Of a stretch of 64,000 nucleotides of DNA, positions 57,106 through 64,000 are shown one piece after another. The stretch lies in assembly GCF_016900355.1 (NCBI RefSeq), contig NZ_JACJKA010000002.1, positions 62,001 through 126,000 of the forward strand, read 5' to 3'. Position 1 is the stretch's first letter; each line of letters begins with the position of its first letter. The position numbers and the translations under genes are program-made. The notes under the pieces were generated by a model that saw nothing but the letters and a program-made list of their open reading frames with translations, searched no databases and was not told where the DNA came from. The DNA comes from Bacteroides mediterraneensis. Lineage in GTDB: Bacteria > Bacteroidota > Bacteroidia > Bacteroidales > Bacteroidaceae.

Positions 57106-58071
57106 TTATTCCACCACCCAAGCCGGATTATGCGGAAGGGTGACTCTTGGGTTATAATGCATTTCGGTCTGGTCGGGGATACGGATGAGGTATTCCTTTC
57201 CGCTGTGGTTGGGAAGGGAAGTGCCCCGGAGCCAGGGGTTCATACTCTTCAGCAGGCTGAAGTTGATGCCCTGTCCCTTGGCAAAGCGGGCCAGGTCGTC
57301 AATGTCTTCGGTTACTTTAATGGTCCGATAAGGAATAGGGGGATACAAGTCGCTTGACCGTAGATAAAAGCCGAACTGTTTCGGGTTAGTCAGCAACATT
57401 TTGGCAGCCAGGATGCGGTAGACATAGCGCGAGGTTTCCTCCACCAGGTAAAGGTCGAGGGCATTGTCCACATATTGTCTGTCCTGCTGCTGGCTGATTC
57501 TTCCCTGCCCGGCATTGTAGGACGCGGCGACGGTTTCCCAGTTGCCGAACTTGCGGTAAGCCTGTTTCAGGTATTTGCAGGCGGCCACGGTCGATTTTTC
57601 CACGTCGTAACGTTCGTCCACATGGTGGTTCACTTCCAGGTCGAAGTCGCGGGCGGTGCCGCTCATGAACTGCCACAGTCCGGCGGCTCCGGCCCCTGAA
57701 CGGGCCAGCGGATTGACGTTGCTTTCAATGACCATCAGGTATTTGAAATCGTCAGGAACTCCTTGTTCCTTCAGAATGGGTTCAATGATAGGAAAATAGC
57801 GGTTGGCTCGCTTGATGATTTGTAGCGAAGTGCTGTGCATGTAAGTGAAGGCCATCAGCTCCCGGTCCATGCGTTCGCGACGGTCGTAGCGCGTCAGGTC
57901 GATGTCGATGCCACAGAAGCTGATGCTTTTGGGGACTTCAATGCAACTGTAAGTAGGGGAAGGTTCGGTTTCCGGACCGGCGCAGGAAGCGGAAAATCCG
58001 GACAATAATAAACCGGTCAGAGAAAGTGCTGCCGTAAGGGGCAGGATATATACATATTTTGTCAATTTCAT
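57106..58071 (-). CDS. Lytic transglycosylase (SLT domain, MltD-like)
   Basis: A 321-residue envelope enzyme that cleaves peptidoglycan glycan strands to form 1,6-anhydro-muramic ends. The hydrophobic leader (about 5-27) is followed by Cys30 (SASC), a possible but not ideal lipobox. The SLT domain (about 95-230) has the catalytic Glu116 in MVIESNVNPLARSGAGAAGL and the ASYNAGQGRI motif. No LysM repeat is seen, although MltD usually has them. The C-terminal 80 residues (YRTIKVTEDIDDLARFAKGQ) resemble a degenerate LysM-like segment. It probably shares a transcript with the GH2 gene. Confidence 0.88.
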   Translation of the reverse strand: MKLTKYVYILPLTAALSLTGLLLSGFSASCAGPETEPSPTYSCIEVPKSISFCGIDIDLTRYDRRERMDRELMAFTYMHSTSLQIIKRANRYFPIIEPILKEQGVPDDFKYLMVIESNVNPLARSGAGAAGLWQFMSGTARDFDLEVNHHVDERYDVEKSTVAACKYLKQAYRKFGNWETVAASYNAGQGRISQQQDRQYVDNALDLYLVEETSRYVYRILAAKMLLTNPKQFGFYLRSSDLYPPIPYRTIKVTEDIDDLARFAKGQGINFSLLKSMNPWLRGTSLPNHSGKEYLIRIPDQTEMHYNPRVTLPHNPAWVVE

Positions 58072-58223
58072 ATTTAAGGACCTCTTCTAAAATGCTTGTT
58101 TTTCTTTGTAATAAAGCTTTGTCAATGTCTTGATGCCTAAAATTTTGCCCTAAAATACGAAATAAACAAAGGTGGTATGTTGTATTTTTAAATTATTTCA
58201 CAAAATGATGCGGAACGGTTGGT

Positions 58224-58691
58224 TTAATCGTCCAAATGAAAGCTGTGCAGGATGGTTTCCGGCACTTTGTCGTTGGCCTGTTTAAAGATAATGGAGACGT
58301 AGAAGCCACAGCTTCCGTCTTTGGCCAGCAGGTAACAATAGATACATTTATCGTCTTCGCAATTCCCTTTGAGCTGCGCGCCGTAGAACTGTGGCAGCTC
58401 AAAAGGTTGCACTTCGCTCTGTGAGGTCACTTCATCGTCTGTGGCGATGGCTTTCAGTTCTTGTCCTAATTCTTCTTTTTTCATGCCTTCTCCCTCCAGC
58501 AGCTGGATGGTGAGGTAGTAGGTATCGTTTCCGGCCAAATAGCCTTCGGAAGAATCATCTTCTACGGTCAGGTCGGACGGAGCTTGGAAGGATACTCCAT
58601 ACGAATCCCATCGGGTGGTTTTCAACTGTTGTGCGACTGCCGGAACGGCTACGGTAAAAAATGTAATCAGGATAAAGAATAACTGTTTCAT
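58224..58691 (-). CDS. Small secreted protein of unknown function
   Basis: A 155-residue protein that I do not recognise. The signal peptide MKQLFFILITFFTVAVPAVA is clear, with cleavage near residue 20-21. The mature part is acidic, with a WDSYGVSFQAPSDLTVEDDS segment like the start of a small alpha/beta domain. It has four cysteines close together (CEDDKCIYC and SCGFY), which could form disulfides or bind a metal. Its start overlaps the stop of the upstream DUF2007 gene by 4 nt, so the two are translationally coupled. Confidence 0.7.
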   Translation of the reverse strand: MKQLFFILITFFTVAVPAVAQQLKTTRWDSYGVSFQAPSDLTVEDDSSEGYLAGNDTYYLTIQLLEGEGMKKEELGQELKAIATDDEVTSQSEVQPFELPQFYGAQLKGNCEDDKCIYCYLLAKDGSCGFYVSIIFKQANDKVPETILHSFHLDD

Positions 58692-58918
58692 GCTTTTCGT
58701 TCTGCTACTACTTTTCGTGCGTAAACTTCTTCTTCCTTATTAACCAAAACGCATACGTGTCCTCCCATGTTGGCATAAGGAGAAGTAACCGCTGACAATG
58801 TTTCGTCTTTTAGCATGGCGTCCACGCCGGCTGATCTCAACAAGCCCTTTACCAATTCAGCTTCCCAGAGGTCTCCTCTGAAAACTTCAATCAATGAATC
58901 GTAATCTTTCGCTTCCAT
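58688..58918 (-). CDS. DUF2007-family small protein
   Basis: A 76-residue protein with the DUF2007 pattern (VFRGDLWEAELVKGLLRSAG, VCVLVNKEEEVYARKVV), a ferredoxin-like fold often called putative signal-transducing protein. The biochemical role of the family is unknown. The GLLRSAGVDAML region resembles the start of regulatory ACT-like domains. It overlaps the secreted-protein gene by 4 nt. Confidence 0.78.
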   Translation of the reverse strand: MEAKDYDSLIEVFRGDLWEAELVKGLLRSAGVDAMLKDETLSAVTSPYANMGGHVCVLVNKEEEVYARKVVAERKA

Positions 58919-58975
58919 AGTCTTTTGTTTTAAGGGTTAATAATTAGAAGTTTGTTTCTCTCATATATTCTATGT

Positions 58976-58983
58976 CAAAGATA
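58976..58983 (-). promoter_or_regulatory. Candidate -7 box for the DUF2007 gene
   Basis: TATCTTTG on the minus strand, 57 nt before the start. The -33 position is only CCTG. Confidence 0.4.
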
Positions 58984-59056
58984 ACAAACTTTCGGAAATA
59001 AACAGGCTTTCGGGCCTATATTTCTTTGGTCGGGCCGATTATTTCTTTCGGAATGT

Positions 59057-59086
59057 TTTGAATGTCTGCTTGAAGTTGTATTTTTG
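59057..59086 (+). promoter_or_regulatory. Promoter of proA
   Basis: TTTG (59057-59060), 18-nt spacer, TATTTTTG (59079-59086). The proA ATG is 29 nt further on. Confidence 0.65.
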
Positions 59087-59115
59087 CGATAAACTGTAAT
59101 TTGAAAGAGCTAAAA

Positions 59116-60366
59116 ATGAATCTGACTGAAATATTTCAAGCTGTCCGGATTGCATCCCGTAAGTTGGCGATGCTGGATACGGAAAAGGTGAATCATATAT
59201 TGTGTGCAGTGGCCGACAGGATAGAGACTCACACGGAGCGTCTGCTGGAGGCCAATCAGGAGGACTTGCAACGGATGGAGGTATCCAATCCGAAGTATGA
59301 CCGTCTGAAACTGACCAGGGAGCGGTTGGACGACATTGTCGACAACATGCGTCAAGTGGCGGCTCTTCCTTCCCCGCTGGGGCGTGTCTTGGAGAGCTAT
59401 ACGGTACCGAGCGGGCTGCGGCTGAAAAAGGTGAGTGTGCCTTTTGGCGTAATCGGAATGATTTATGAAGCCCGTCCGAACGTCAGCTTCGATGTGTTTG
59501 CGTTGTGCCTGAAAAGTGGGAATGCGGCTATCCTGAAAGGAGGAAGTGACGCGGATGCTTCCAATCGGGCGATTGTGCAGTTGATTCAGGAGGTGCTGGA
59601 GGAGTGCAGGGTCGATCCGCACGTGGTGGAACTGCTTCCTTCGAGCCGGGAGGCGACGGCGGCCCTATTGCATGCCGAAGGATGGGTCGATTTGATCATC
59701 CCTCGCGGAAGCAGCAGCCTGATTCGGTATGTGCGTGAGGAGGCTACTGTGCCGGTCATAGAAACGGGAGCGGGAGTCTGTCATACGTATTTTGATTGGG
59801 CAGGCGATTTGGTCAAGGGAACGGCTATTGTCCACAATGCCAAGACGCGACGGGTGAGTGTCTGCAATGCCCTCGACTGTCTGCTTATTCACCGGGGGCG
59901 TTTGTCTGATTTGCCGGCTTTGTGTGCGCCGTTACAGGAAAGCCGGGTGATATTGTATGCCGACGAAGCGGCTTACGAGGCGCTGACGGGACAGTATCCG
60001 GTTGAACTTTTGCGGCCGGCCACTCCTGAAAGTTACGGGACGGAATTCTTGGACTACAAGATGGCCGTCAAGACGGTGGAGAATGTGACAGAAGCTGTAT
60101 CGCATATTTATACATACGGCTCCGGACACAGCGAATGCATCGTAACGGAAGATGCGGAAGCGGCCAACTTCTTTACAAAGGCAGTGGATGCGGCCTGTGT
60201 GTATGTCAATGCACCGACTTCCTTTACCGATGGGGCTCAGTTTGGTTTGGGAGCCGAAATCGGAATCAGTACTCAGAAACTGCATGCCCGTGGTCCGATG
60301 GGGTTGCGGGAAATGACCACGTATAAATGGATAGTGGAAGGCGACGGGCAGATTCGAAAAAAATGA
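59116..60366 (+). CDS. proA: Gamma-glutamyl phosphate reductase
   Basis: A 416-residue enzyme of proline synthesis that reduces gamma-glutamyl phosphate to glutamate semialdehyde with NADPH. The fold is aldehyde-dehydrogenase-like. The catalytic Cys222 lies in [12 protein letters not shown], with [13 protein letters not shown] and the C-terminal [16 protein letters not shown] typical of ProA. ATG 59116 is preferred to a TTG at 59101 by family start. ProB is not adjacent. The next gene on the strand is the arginine-pathway carbamoyltransferase, which has its own candidate promoter. Confidence 0.95.
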   Translation: MNLTEIFQAVRIASRKLAMLDTEKVNHILCAVADRIETHTERLLEANQEDLQRMEVSNPKYDRLKLTRERLDDIVDNMRQVAALPSPLGRVLESYTVPSGLRLKKVSVPFGVIGMIYEARPNVSFDVFALCLKSGNAAILKGGSDADASNRAIVQLIQEVLEECRVDPHVVELLPSSREATAALLHAEGWVDLIIPRGSSSLIRYVREEATVPVIETGAGVCHTYFDWAGDLVKGTAIVHNAKTRRVSVCNALDCLLIHRGRLSDLPALCAPLQESRVILYADEAAYEALTGQYPVELLRPATPESYGTEFLDYKMAVKTVENVTEAVSHIYTYGSGHSECIVTEDAEAANFFTKAVDAACVYVNAPTSFTDGAQFGLGAEIGISTQKLHARGPMGLREMTTYKWIVEGDGQIRKK

Positions 60367-60397
60367 ATAAAAAAGGAACAGTGTTGTATTTTTATGG

Positions 60398-60405
60398 TAT
60401 ATTTG
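60398..60405 (+). promoter_or_regulatory. Candidate -7 box for argF'
   Basis: TATATTTG matches TAnnTTTG, 33 nt before the start. The nearest TTG upstream (60384-60386) is only 11 nt away, so no proper -33 element is seen. Confidence 0.4.
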
Positions 60406-60438
60406 CGGAGAAAAATAAATTAATATACAATCTTACGT

Positions 60439-61401
60439 ATGAAAACTTATACCAATGTATTCGATTTGGGCGACTTGAAGACCGCCTTGGCTGAAGCGTT
60501 CGAGATAAAAAAGGACCGTTATAAATACGAAGCGTTGGGCAAGCATAAAACTTGTCTGCTGATATTCTTTAATAACAGTTTGCGTACGCGACTGAGCACG
60601 CAGAAGGCTGCCCGCAACTTGGGAATGGATGTCATCGTGCTGGATGTGAATCAGGGTGCCTGGAAGCTGGAAACCGAGCGTGGCGTGGTGATGGATGGCG
60701 ATAAGAGCGAGCATCTGCTGGAGGCTATTCCGGTCATGGCTTCTTATTGTGACATTATCGGCGTACGTTCGTTTGCCCGTTTCGAAAGTCGGGAAGATGA
60801 CTATACCGAAAAGATTCTGAATCAGTTTATCCAGTATTCCGGCAAGCCGGTATTTTCTATGGAAGCGGCTACGGGACATCCCTTGCAGGCTTTTGCCGAT
60901 TTGATTACGATTGAAGAATACAAGCGGACCGAACGTCCGAAGGTGGTACTGACGTGGGCACCGCATCCGCGAGCACTTCCGCAGGCTGTACCGAATTCTT
61001 TTGCCGACTTTATGAACGAGGCCAATGTGGATTTCGTAATTACACATCCGCATGGGTATGAACTTGATCCGAAGTTTGTGCGCGGCGCGAAGGTGGAATA
61101 CGACCAGAAGAAAGCGTTTGAGGGAGCCGAGTTCATTTATGCCAAGAACTGGGCTTGTCCGGGAGTAACTTGTCCGGAAGATTATGGAAAGATTCTGAGT
61201 AAGGATATGAGCTGGACGGTAGATACGGAACACATGTCGTGGACCAACAACGCGTTCTTTATGCATTGCCTTCCGGTACGCCGTAACATGATTGTGTCGG
61301 ACGACGTGATTGAAGCTCCGACTTCACTGGTCATTCCGGAAGCAGCCAACCGGGAGATTTCGGCTACGGTCGTATTGAAGCGTATGCTTCAGAGTATGTA
61401 A
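60439..61401 (+). CDS. argF': N-succinylornithine (or N-acetylornithine) carbamoyltransferase
   Basis: A 320-residue enzyme of the acylated arginine pathway of Bacteroidota. The carbamoyl-phosphate motif NNSLRTRLS, the ATGHPLQAFADL loop and FMHCLPVRRNM are intact. In the Bacteroides fragilis enzyme residue 90 is Pro and decides succinyl specificity, while Glu at that site gives N-acetylornithine specificity. Here residue 90 is Ser (DGDKSEHLLEA). The loop around 248-262 (CPGVTCPEDYG) also differs from what I recall of the B. fragilis form. N-succinylornithine remains the likeliest substrate, but the change deserves a check. It ends at a strong terminator. Confidence 0.88.
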   Translation: MKTYTNVFDLGDLKTALAEAFEIKKDRYKYEALGKHKTCLLIFFNNSLRTRLSTQKAARNLGMDVIVLDVNQGAWKLETERGVVMDGDKSEHLLEAIPVMASYCDIIGVRSFARFESREDDYTEKILNQFIQYSGKPVFSMEAATGHPLQAFADLITIEEYKRTERPKVVLTWAPHPRALPQAVPNSFADFMNEANVDFVITHPHGYELDPKFVRGAKVEYDQKKAFEGAEFIYAKNWACPGVTCPEDYGKILSKDMSWTVDTEHMSWTNNAFFMHCLPVRRNMIVSDDVIEAPTSLVIPEAANREISATVVLKRMLQSM

Positions 61402-61418
61402 TAATCAGCACATCACAT

Positions 61419-61470
61419 AAAATGCCGTGACGGTCAGAGGTGTTTCCTCTTGCGGGTCACGGCATTTTTT
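61419..61470. terminator. Bidirectional terminator between argF' and rhodanese gene
   Basis: AAAATGCCGTGA (61419-61430) pairs with TCACGGCATTTT (61457-61468), a perfect 12-bp stem, with T-runs on both strands. Confidence 0.9.
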
Positions 61471-61497
61471 ATAGGTGTGAGTTGTTTGAGCCTTATA

Positions 61498-61896
61498 TTA
61501 TTGTTCAATTTCTTTGCCCAGTTCTTTCCAGCCTTCGAAACCTTTGTCGAGATTGTACACCTTGAAACCTTTCTTGACCAATACTTTGGCGGCATTCCGG
61601 CTCCGGCGTCCACTCTTGCAGTATACGGCTACCGGCTGTGACGGGTTCAGCAGCTCATCGGCGTTGGCTGAGAATTTCTCATCCAGTACGTTGATATTGA
61701 TACTGCCTGGGATGTGTCCCTCGCTGTATTCGGCCACGGTCCGTACGTCTACCAGCTGTACCTGGTCATCGTCGATAAGGCGTTCAAATTCGTCGGCCGA
61801 CAGGTTCTTGAAATCGTCGCCTGATTTTCCTTTGCATGCTACCATGGCGATGGCGAACATGCATATAAAGAACATGAAATAAATTGTCTTGATCAT
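61498..61896 (-). CDS. Rhodanese-like lipoprotein
   Basis: A 132-residue single-domain rhodanese. The start at 61896 gives a lipoprotein signal with Cys21 (AMVACKGK). A longer frame starting at 61944 would hide the signal and overlap the upstream gene. The rhodanese domain has LVDVRTVAEYSEGHIPGSIN and the active-site loop YCKSGRRSRNA, with catalytic Cys93, followed by VYNLDKGFEGW. It may move persulfide sulfur or act in thiol chemistry at the inner face of the envelope. It lies 10 nt after the NigD-like gene and is the last gene of a likely four-gene run from ddl. Confidence 0.85.
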   Translation of the reverse strand: MIKTIYFMFFICMFAIAMVACKGKSGDDFKNLSADEFERLIDDDQVQLVDVRTVAEYSEGHIPGSININVLDEKFSANADELLNPSQPVAVYCKSGRRSRNAAKVLVKKGFKVYNLDKGFEGWKELGKEIEQ

Positions 61897-61906
61897 AACT
61901 CGTTGT

Positions 61907-62575
61907 TTAATAAGTAAATTCGTAGTTGACAAACCCTTTCTCATATGTGTGGATACGGAGGATTATCCGGTCGCCCGATGTCAGTCGTCCTTCATAAGCC
62001 CATAAGGGAACAGAAAGATAGCTCTTGCGTGTAAATGCCTCATAGTCTCCGTTCTGGTCGTGATAAAGCGTCAGGTGAAGTGTCCGTTTTCCGTCCTCAT
62101 CGTCAGTGATTCCTTCTTCCATGAAATGGAAGATATGGCTCTTGTCCTTTGCCATGGGTAGCAGAATCAGATTGATGTAGTCTCCCGATTGCCATACACT
62201 TTGTATGTTTAGCGGGTCAGTCTTGGCCGTTCCGTTCGGCAACTTGTCAACTGTCACCGGCTTCACGGAGATAATCAGTTGGCAGGAATACAGCAGGGCC
62301 GTCGCATTGCCTTGTGTGTCTATCTCCTTGGGTTCATAGATGGATACCGTCCGGTAGATCGAATCGGGTGTTAATCCATCCAGCCCTTCCTGGTTGAGAA
62401 TCTGCAGTGTCTCCTTTTTGTCGGTAATCAGCTTCTCTACAGTGCCACTGCTGTCTGTACTCACATCGATGAACGTGCTTATCACATTGGGATATACATA
62501 TTCTTCATCCTTCTTGCAAGATCCTAACAGTAGCAGGCAGGCGAATATACTTAAAAGGATACGGAGCTGTTTCAT
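61907..62575 (-). CDS. NigD-like lipoprotein
   Basis: A 222-residue lipoprotein (signal MKQLRILLSIFACLLLLGSC, Cys20) of the NigD-like family. The two-domain pattern is an N-terminal OB-like part (about 60-120) and a C-terminal beta-sandwich (about 130-222). NigD was named from a bacteriocin-linked Bacteroides operon, but the family is widespread and its role is unclear. There is no bacteriocin gene here. Its ATG overlaps the stop of the upstream acyltransferase gene (ATGA), which points to translational coupling. The start at 62575 is chosen for the signal peptide. Confidence 0.8.
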   Translation of the reverse strand: MKQLRILLSIFACLLLLGSCKKDEEYVYPNVISTFIDVSTDSSGTVEKLITDKKETLQILNQEGLDGLTPDSIYRTVSIYEPKEIDTQGNATALLYSCQLIISVKPVTVDKLPNGTAKTDPLNIQSVWQSGDYINLILLPMAKDKSHIFHFMEEGITDDEDGKRTLHLTLYHDQNGDYEAFTRKSYLSVPLWAYEGRLTSGDRIILRIHTYEKGFVNYEFTY

Positions 62576-63726
62576 GCTTCGTGGGCTTTCAGATAGTTGA
62601 TGGCCGGATTGGCATACATTTGCAGCATACACCGACGGAGGAAAGCTTCATCTTTGTTGGGCAGCTGAATCAGGTCCAGTTTCTTTTGCAGGTAGGCCTC
62701 GAAGCGTTGTTTCTCTTCCGGTGTATATTTTCCGGCAAAGGTATCGGTGCCGTTCAGTAAGTCACAGGCCACGTAGTTTCCCGGATACATCCGATAATTG
62801 CGATGGATGTGTCGGTCGATTAATGTGGCAAGTTGGTTGAATAGCTCTGTTTTAGGAAGTCCTCGCAGTGTTTTCAATTCCTCGTTGAGGCAAGGGGCTG
62901 TCTGGAAATGTACGTGTCCCTTGTAGCCGAAGATACCGGTCTGCATGTTGGTGAGATCGTCAGCCTGACTCTTCTTGAAGTTTTCCGAATCCCGTTTCTG
63001 CTGCATCTCCTTCGCTTTCAGAAAGTCACACGGGTCATATTCATACGATAAGGATACCGGTACAAGGTTCAGTTCCTTCAGCCGGTCTACGATATCGCCT
63101 TCTCCTCCCATGGCCAGCATTTTCAATACGCTTTCCTGAGTACGGTCGTTGGAGTCTTTGGCTCTTCCTTCACGCTGGGCAATCCACACGTTTTCCTTTT
63201 TCTGAGTCACGGCAAAATGAATGTAGCGTGACATGCGGGCCGACGATTCCAGCATCTGCCGCATGCTCAAAGCACGCTGCACGATGAAGGCTTTGTTTAC
63301 TCGTACCAGCTTCTTGATCCAGGGATAAATCAGCAGATTGTCACCGATGGCGATTTCTACCGTATCGGGGAAACCGTTGTCCAGTAAGCCGACAGACAGA
63401 AAGCCCGGGTCAAGAACGATATCCCGATGATTGGAGATAAAGGTATAATTTTTGTCCTTGTCGGGAAGAGAAGAGGTATCCAGGTCAAATCCGTCGCTAT
63501 GTTGCTGCATGATGTCGTGGAGCAGCTTGTGAAAGAACGTTTTCTGTACGTCCAGGCTGGTCTTGCAGCGACGCAGTTGTGCCGCGATTAGCTCCATAGG
63601 GATACCCGGCATGACGGACTGGATGACAGCCTGAAAGTCTTTGTCGTCCAGCAGTTCCTCACAGACTTGTGGAAGTTCTTCGGGGGTGTACGGACGAATA
63701 TCGTCAAATTCAGCAGGTATGTTCAT
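62572..63726 (-). CDS. Acyltransferase family protein (PlsC/PlsB-like)
   Basis: A 384-residue cytosolic or peripheral membrane protein. An acyltransferase-like block FISNHRDIVLDPG places His100 five residues before Asp106, whereas the usual motif is H-x4-D. Asp102 (H-x-D) may serve instead. The second block, AQREGRAKDSNDRTQ, resembles the EGxRS substrate-phosphate motif. A further conserved stretch is IPVSLSYEYDPCDF-like (NLVPVSLSYEYDP). It likely acylates a lipid or glycolipid, and the acceptor is unknown. It starts 36 nt after the ddl stop and is followed by overlapping NigD-like and rhodanese genes. Confidence 0.75.
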   Translation of the reverse strand: MNIPAEFDDIRPYTPEELPQVCEELLDDKDFQAVIQSVMPGIPMELIAAQLRRCKTSLDVQKTFFHKLLHDIMQQHSDGFDLDTSSLPDKDKNYTFISNHRDIVLDPGFLSVGLLDNGFPDTVEIAIGDNLLIYPWIKKLVRVNKAFIVQRALSMRQMLESSARMSRYIHFAVTQKKENVWIAQREGRAKDSNDRTQESVLKMLAMGGEGDIVDRLKELNLVPVSLSYEYDPCDFLKAKEMQQKRDSENFKKSQADDLTNMQTGIFGYKGHVHFQTAPCLNEELKTLRGLPKTELFNQLATLIDRHIHRNYRMYPGNYVACDLLNGTDTFAGKYTPEEKQRFEAYLQKKLDLIQLPNKDEAFLRRCMLQMYANPAINYLKAHEA

Positions 63727-63762
63727 GATATTGAATGTCTTGTTCTCTCCAAAGATACAAAA

Positions 63763-64000
63763 TTAATTGAAATGGTCCTCAATAATATCGGTCATTACGT
63801 CCTTTATATCCAGTCCGGCGGCACGTACCTGTTGCGGGATGAAGCTGGTAGCAGTCATGCCCGGAGTGGTATTGATTTCGAGCATGTTGATTTTGTCGCC
63901 TTCCGTGATGATGTAATCCACACGGACGATTCCCTTGCAGCCCAAAATATCATAGATGGCAGAAGTGAGTTGCCGTACGCGATTGGTCAGTTCCGGGCTG
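63763..64000 (-). CDS. ddl: D-alanine--D-alanine ligase, C-terminal end (5' part outside window)
   Basis: The frame is open to the window edge, so only the last 78 or so residues are seen. The fragment includes ATP-grasp C-terminal features: CKGIVRVDYIITEGDKINML and the metal/substrate block EINTTPGMTATSFIPQQ, which is diagnostic for Ddl. The enzyme joins two D-alanines for peptidoglycan. It would be the first visible gene of the run ddl, acyltransferase, NigD-like, rhodanese. Confidence 0.9.
   Translation of the reverse strand, partial: SPELTNRVRQLTSAIYDILGCKGIVRVDYIITEGDKINMLEINTTPGMTATSFIPQQVRAAGLDIKDVMTDIIEDHFN

Noticed and set aside
61907-62575. NigD-like gene as evidence for a bacteriocin (nig) operon
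   Set aside because: The neighbours are ddl, an acyltransferase and a rhodanese. No bacteriocin precursor or export gene is present.

Overview
The window looks like chromosomal DNA of a gut Bacteroidales (Bacteroides or Phocaeicola type). The supporting evidence is two SusC/SusD pairs, an exported GH110 alpha-galactosidase and GH2 beta-galactosidase, a carbamoyltransferase of the N-succinylornithine type, a NigD-like lipoprotein, Bacteroidota promoters (TTTG, about 19-20 nt, TAnnTTTG), and mostly no Shine-Dalgarno sequences. No phage, transposase, integron or CRISPR array was seen.

Layout. 1-4100: end of sufS, convergent pepP, then rpsU, a tyrosine recombinase and hpf. 4100-17300: core information block, in the order tRNA-Thr, -Tyr, -Gly, -Thr, tuf, tRNA-Trp, secE, nusG, rplK, rplA, rplJ, rplL, rpoB, rpoC, with hairpins at the leader, after tuf, between rplL and rpoB, and between rpoB and rpoC. 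17300-22000: membrane protein plus CorA, three tandem tRNA-Asn genes, a PfkB kinase and an S41 protease. 22000-29100: an array of palindromes, a long leader, then SusC, SusD and an exported M81 (MlrC-type) metallopeptidase. 29169-35868: reverse-strand housekeeping genes (nucleoside kinase, rpoN, PAP2-like membrane protein, gcvH, purE, ispG). 35959-45655: Na/Pi cotransporter, then a small polysaccharide-utilisation locus with GH110 divergent from SusC, SusD and a BACON/discoidin lipoprotein. 45814-50225: two FKBP isomerases, a sirtuin, rubredoxin and a membrane-anchored MutS paralogue. 50439-53553: LacI-type regulator, SDR mannonate/fructuronate oxidoreductase and uxuA. 53964-58918: beta-galactosidase with a lytic transglycosylase, and two small proteins. 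59116-61401: proA and argF'. 61498-64000: rhodanese lipoprotein, NigD-like lipoprotein, acyltransferase and the end of ddl.

The most unusual structure is non-coding. Two intergenic arrays of short palindromes, at 22010-22137 and about 53713-53814, share the AAACG...CGTTT outer arms and both repeat at exactly 22 bp, although their cores and spacers differ. I do not recognise this element. The most interesting gene-level candidate is the SusC/SusD/M81 locus, which has the form of a glycan-uptake locus but carries a peptidase and no carbohydrate-active enzyme.
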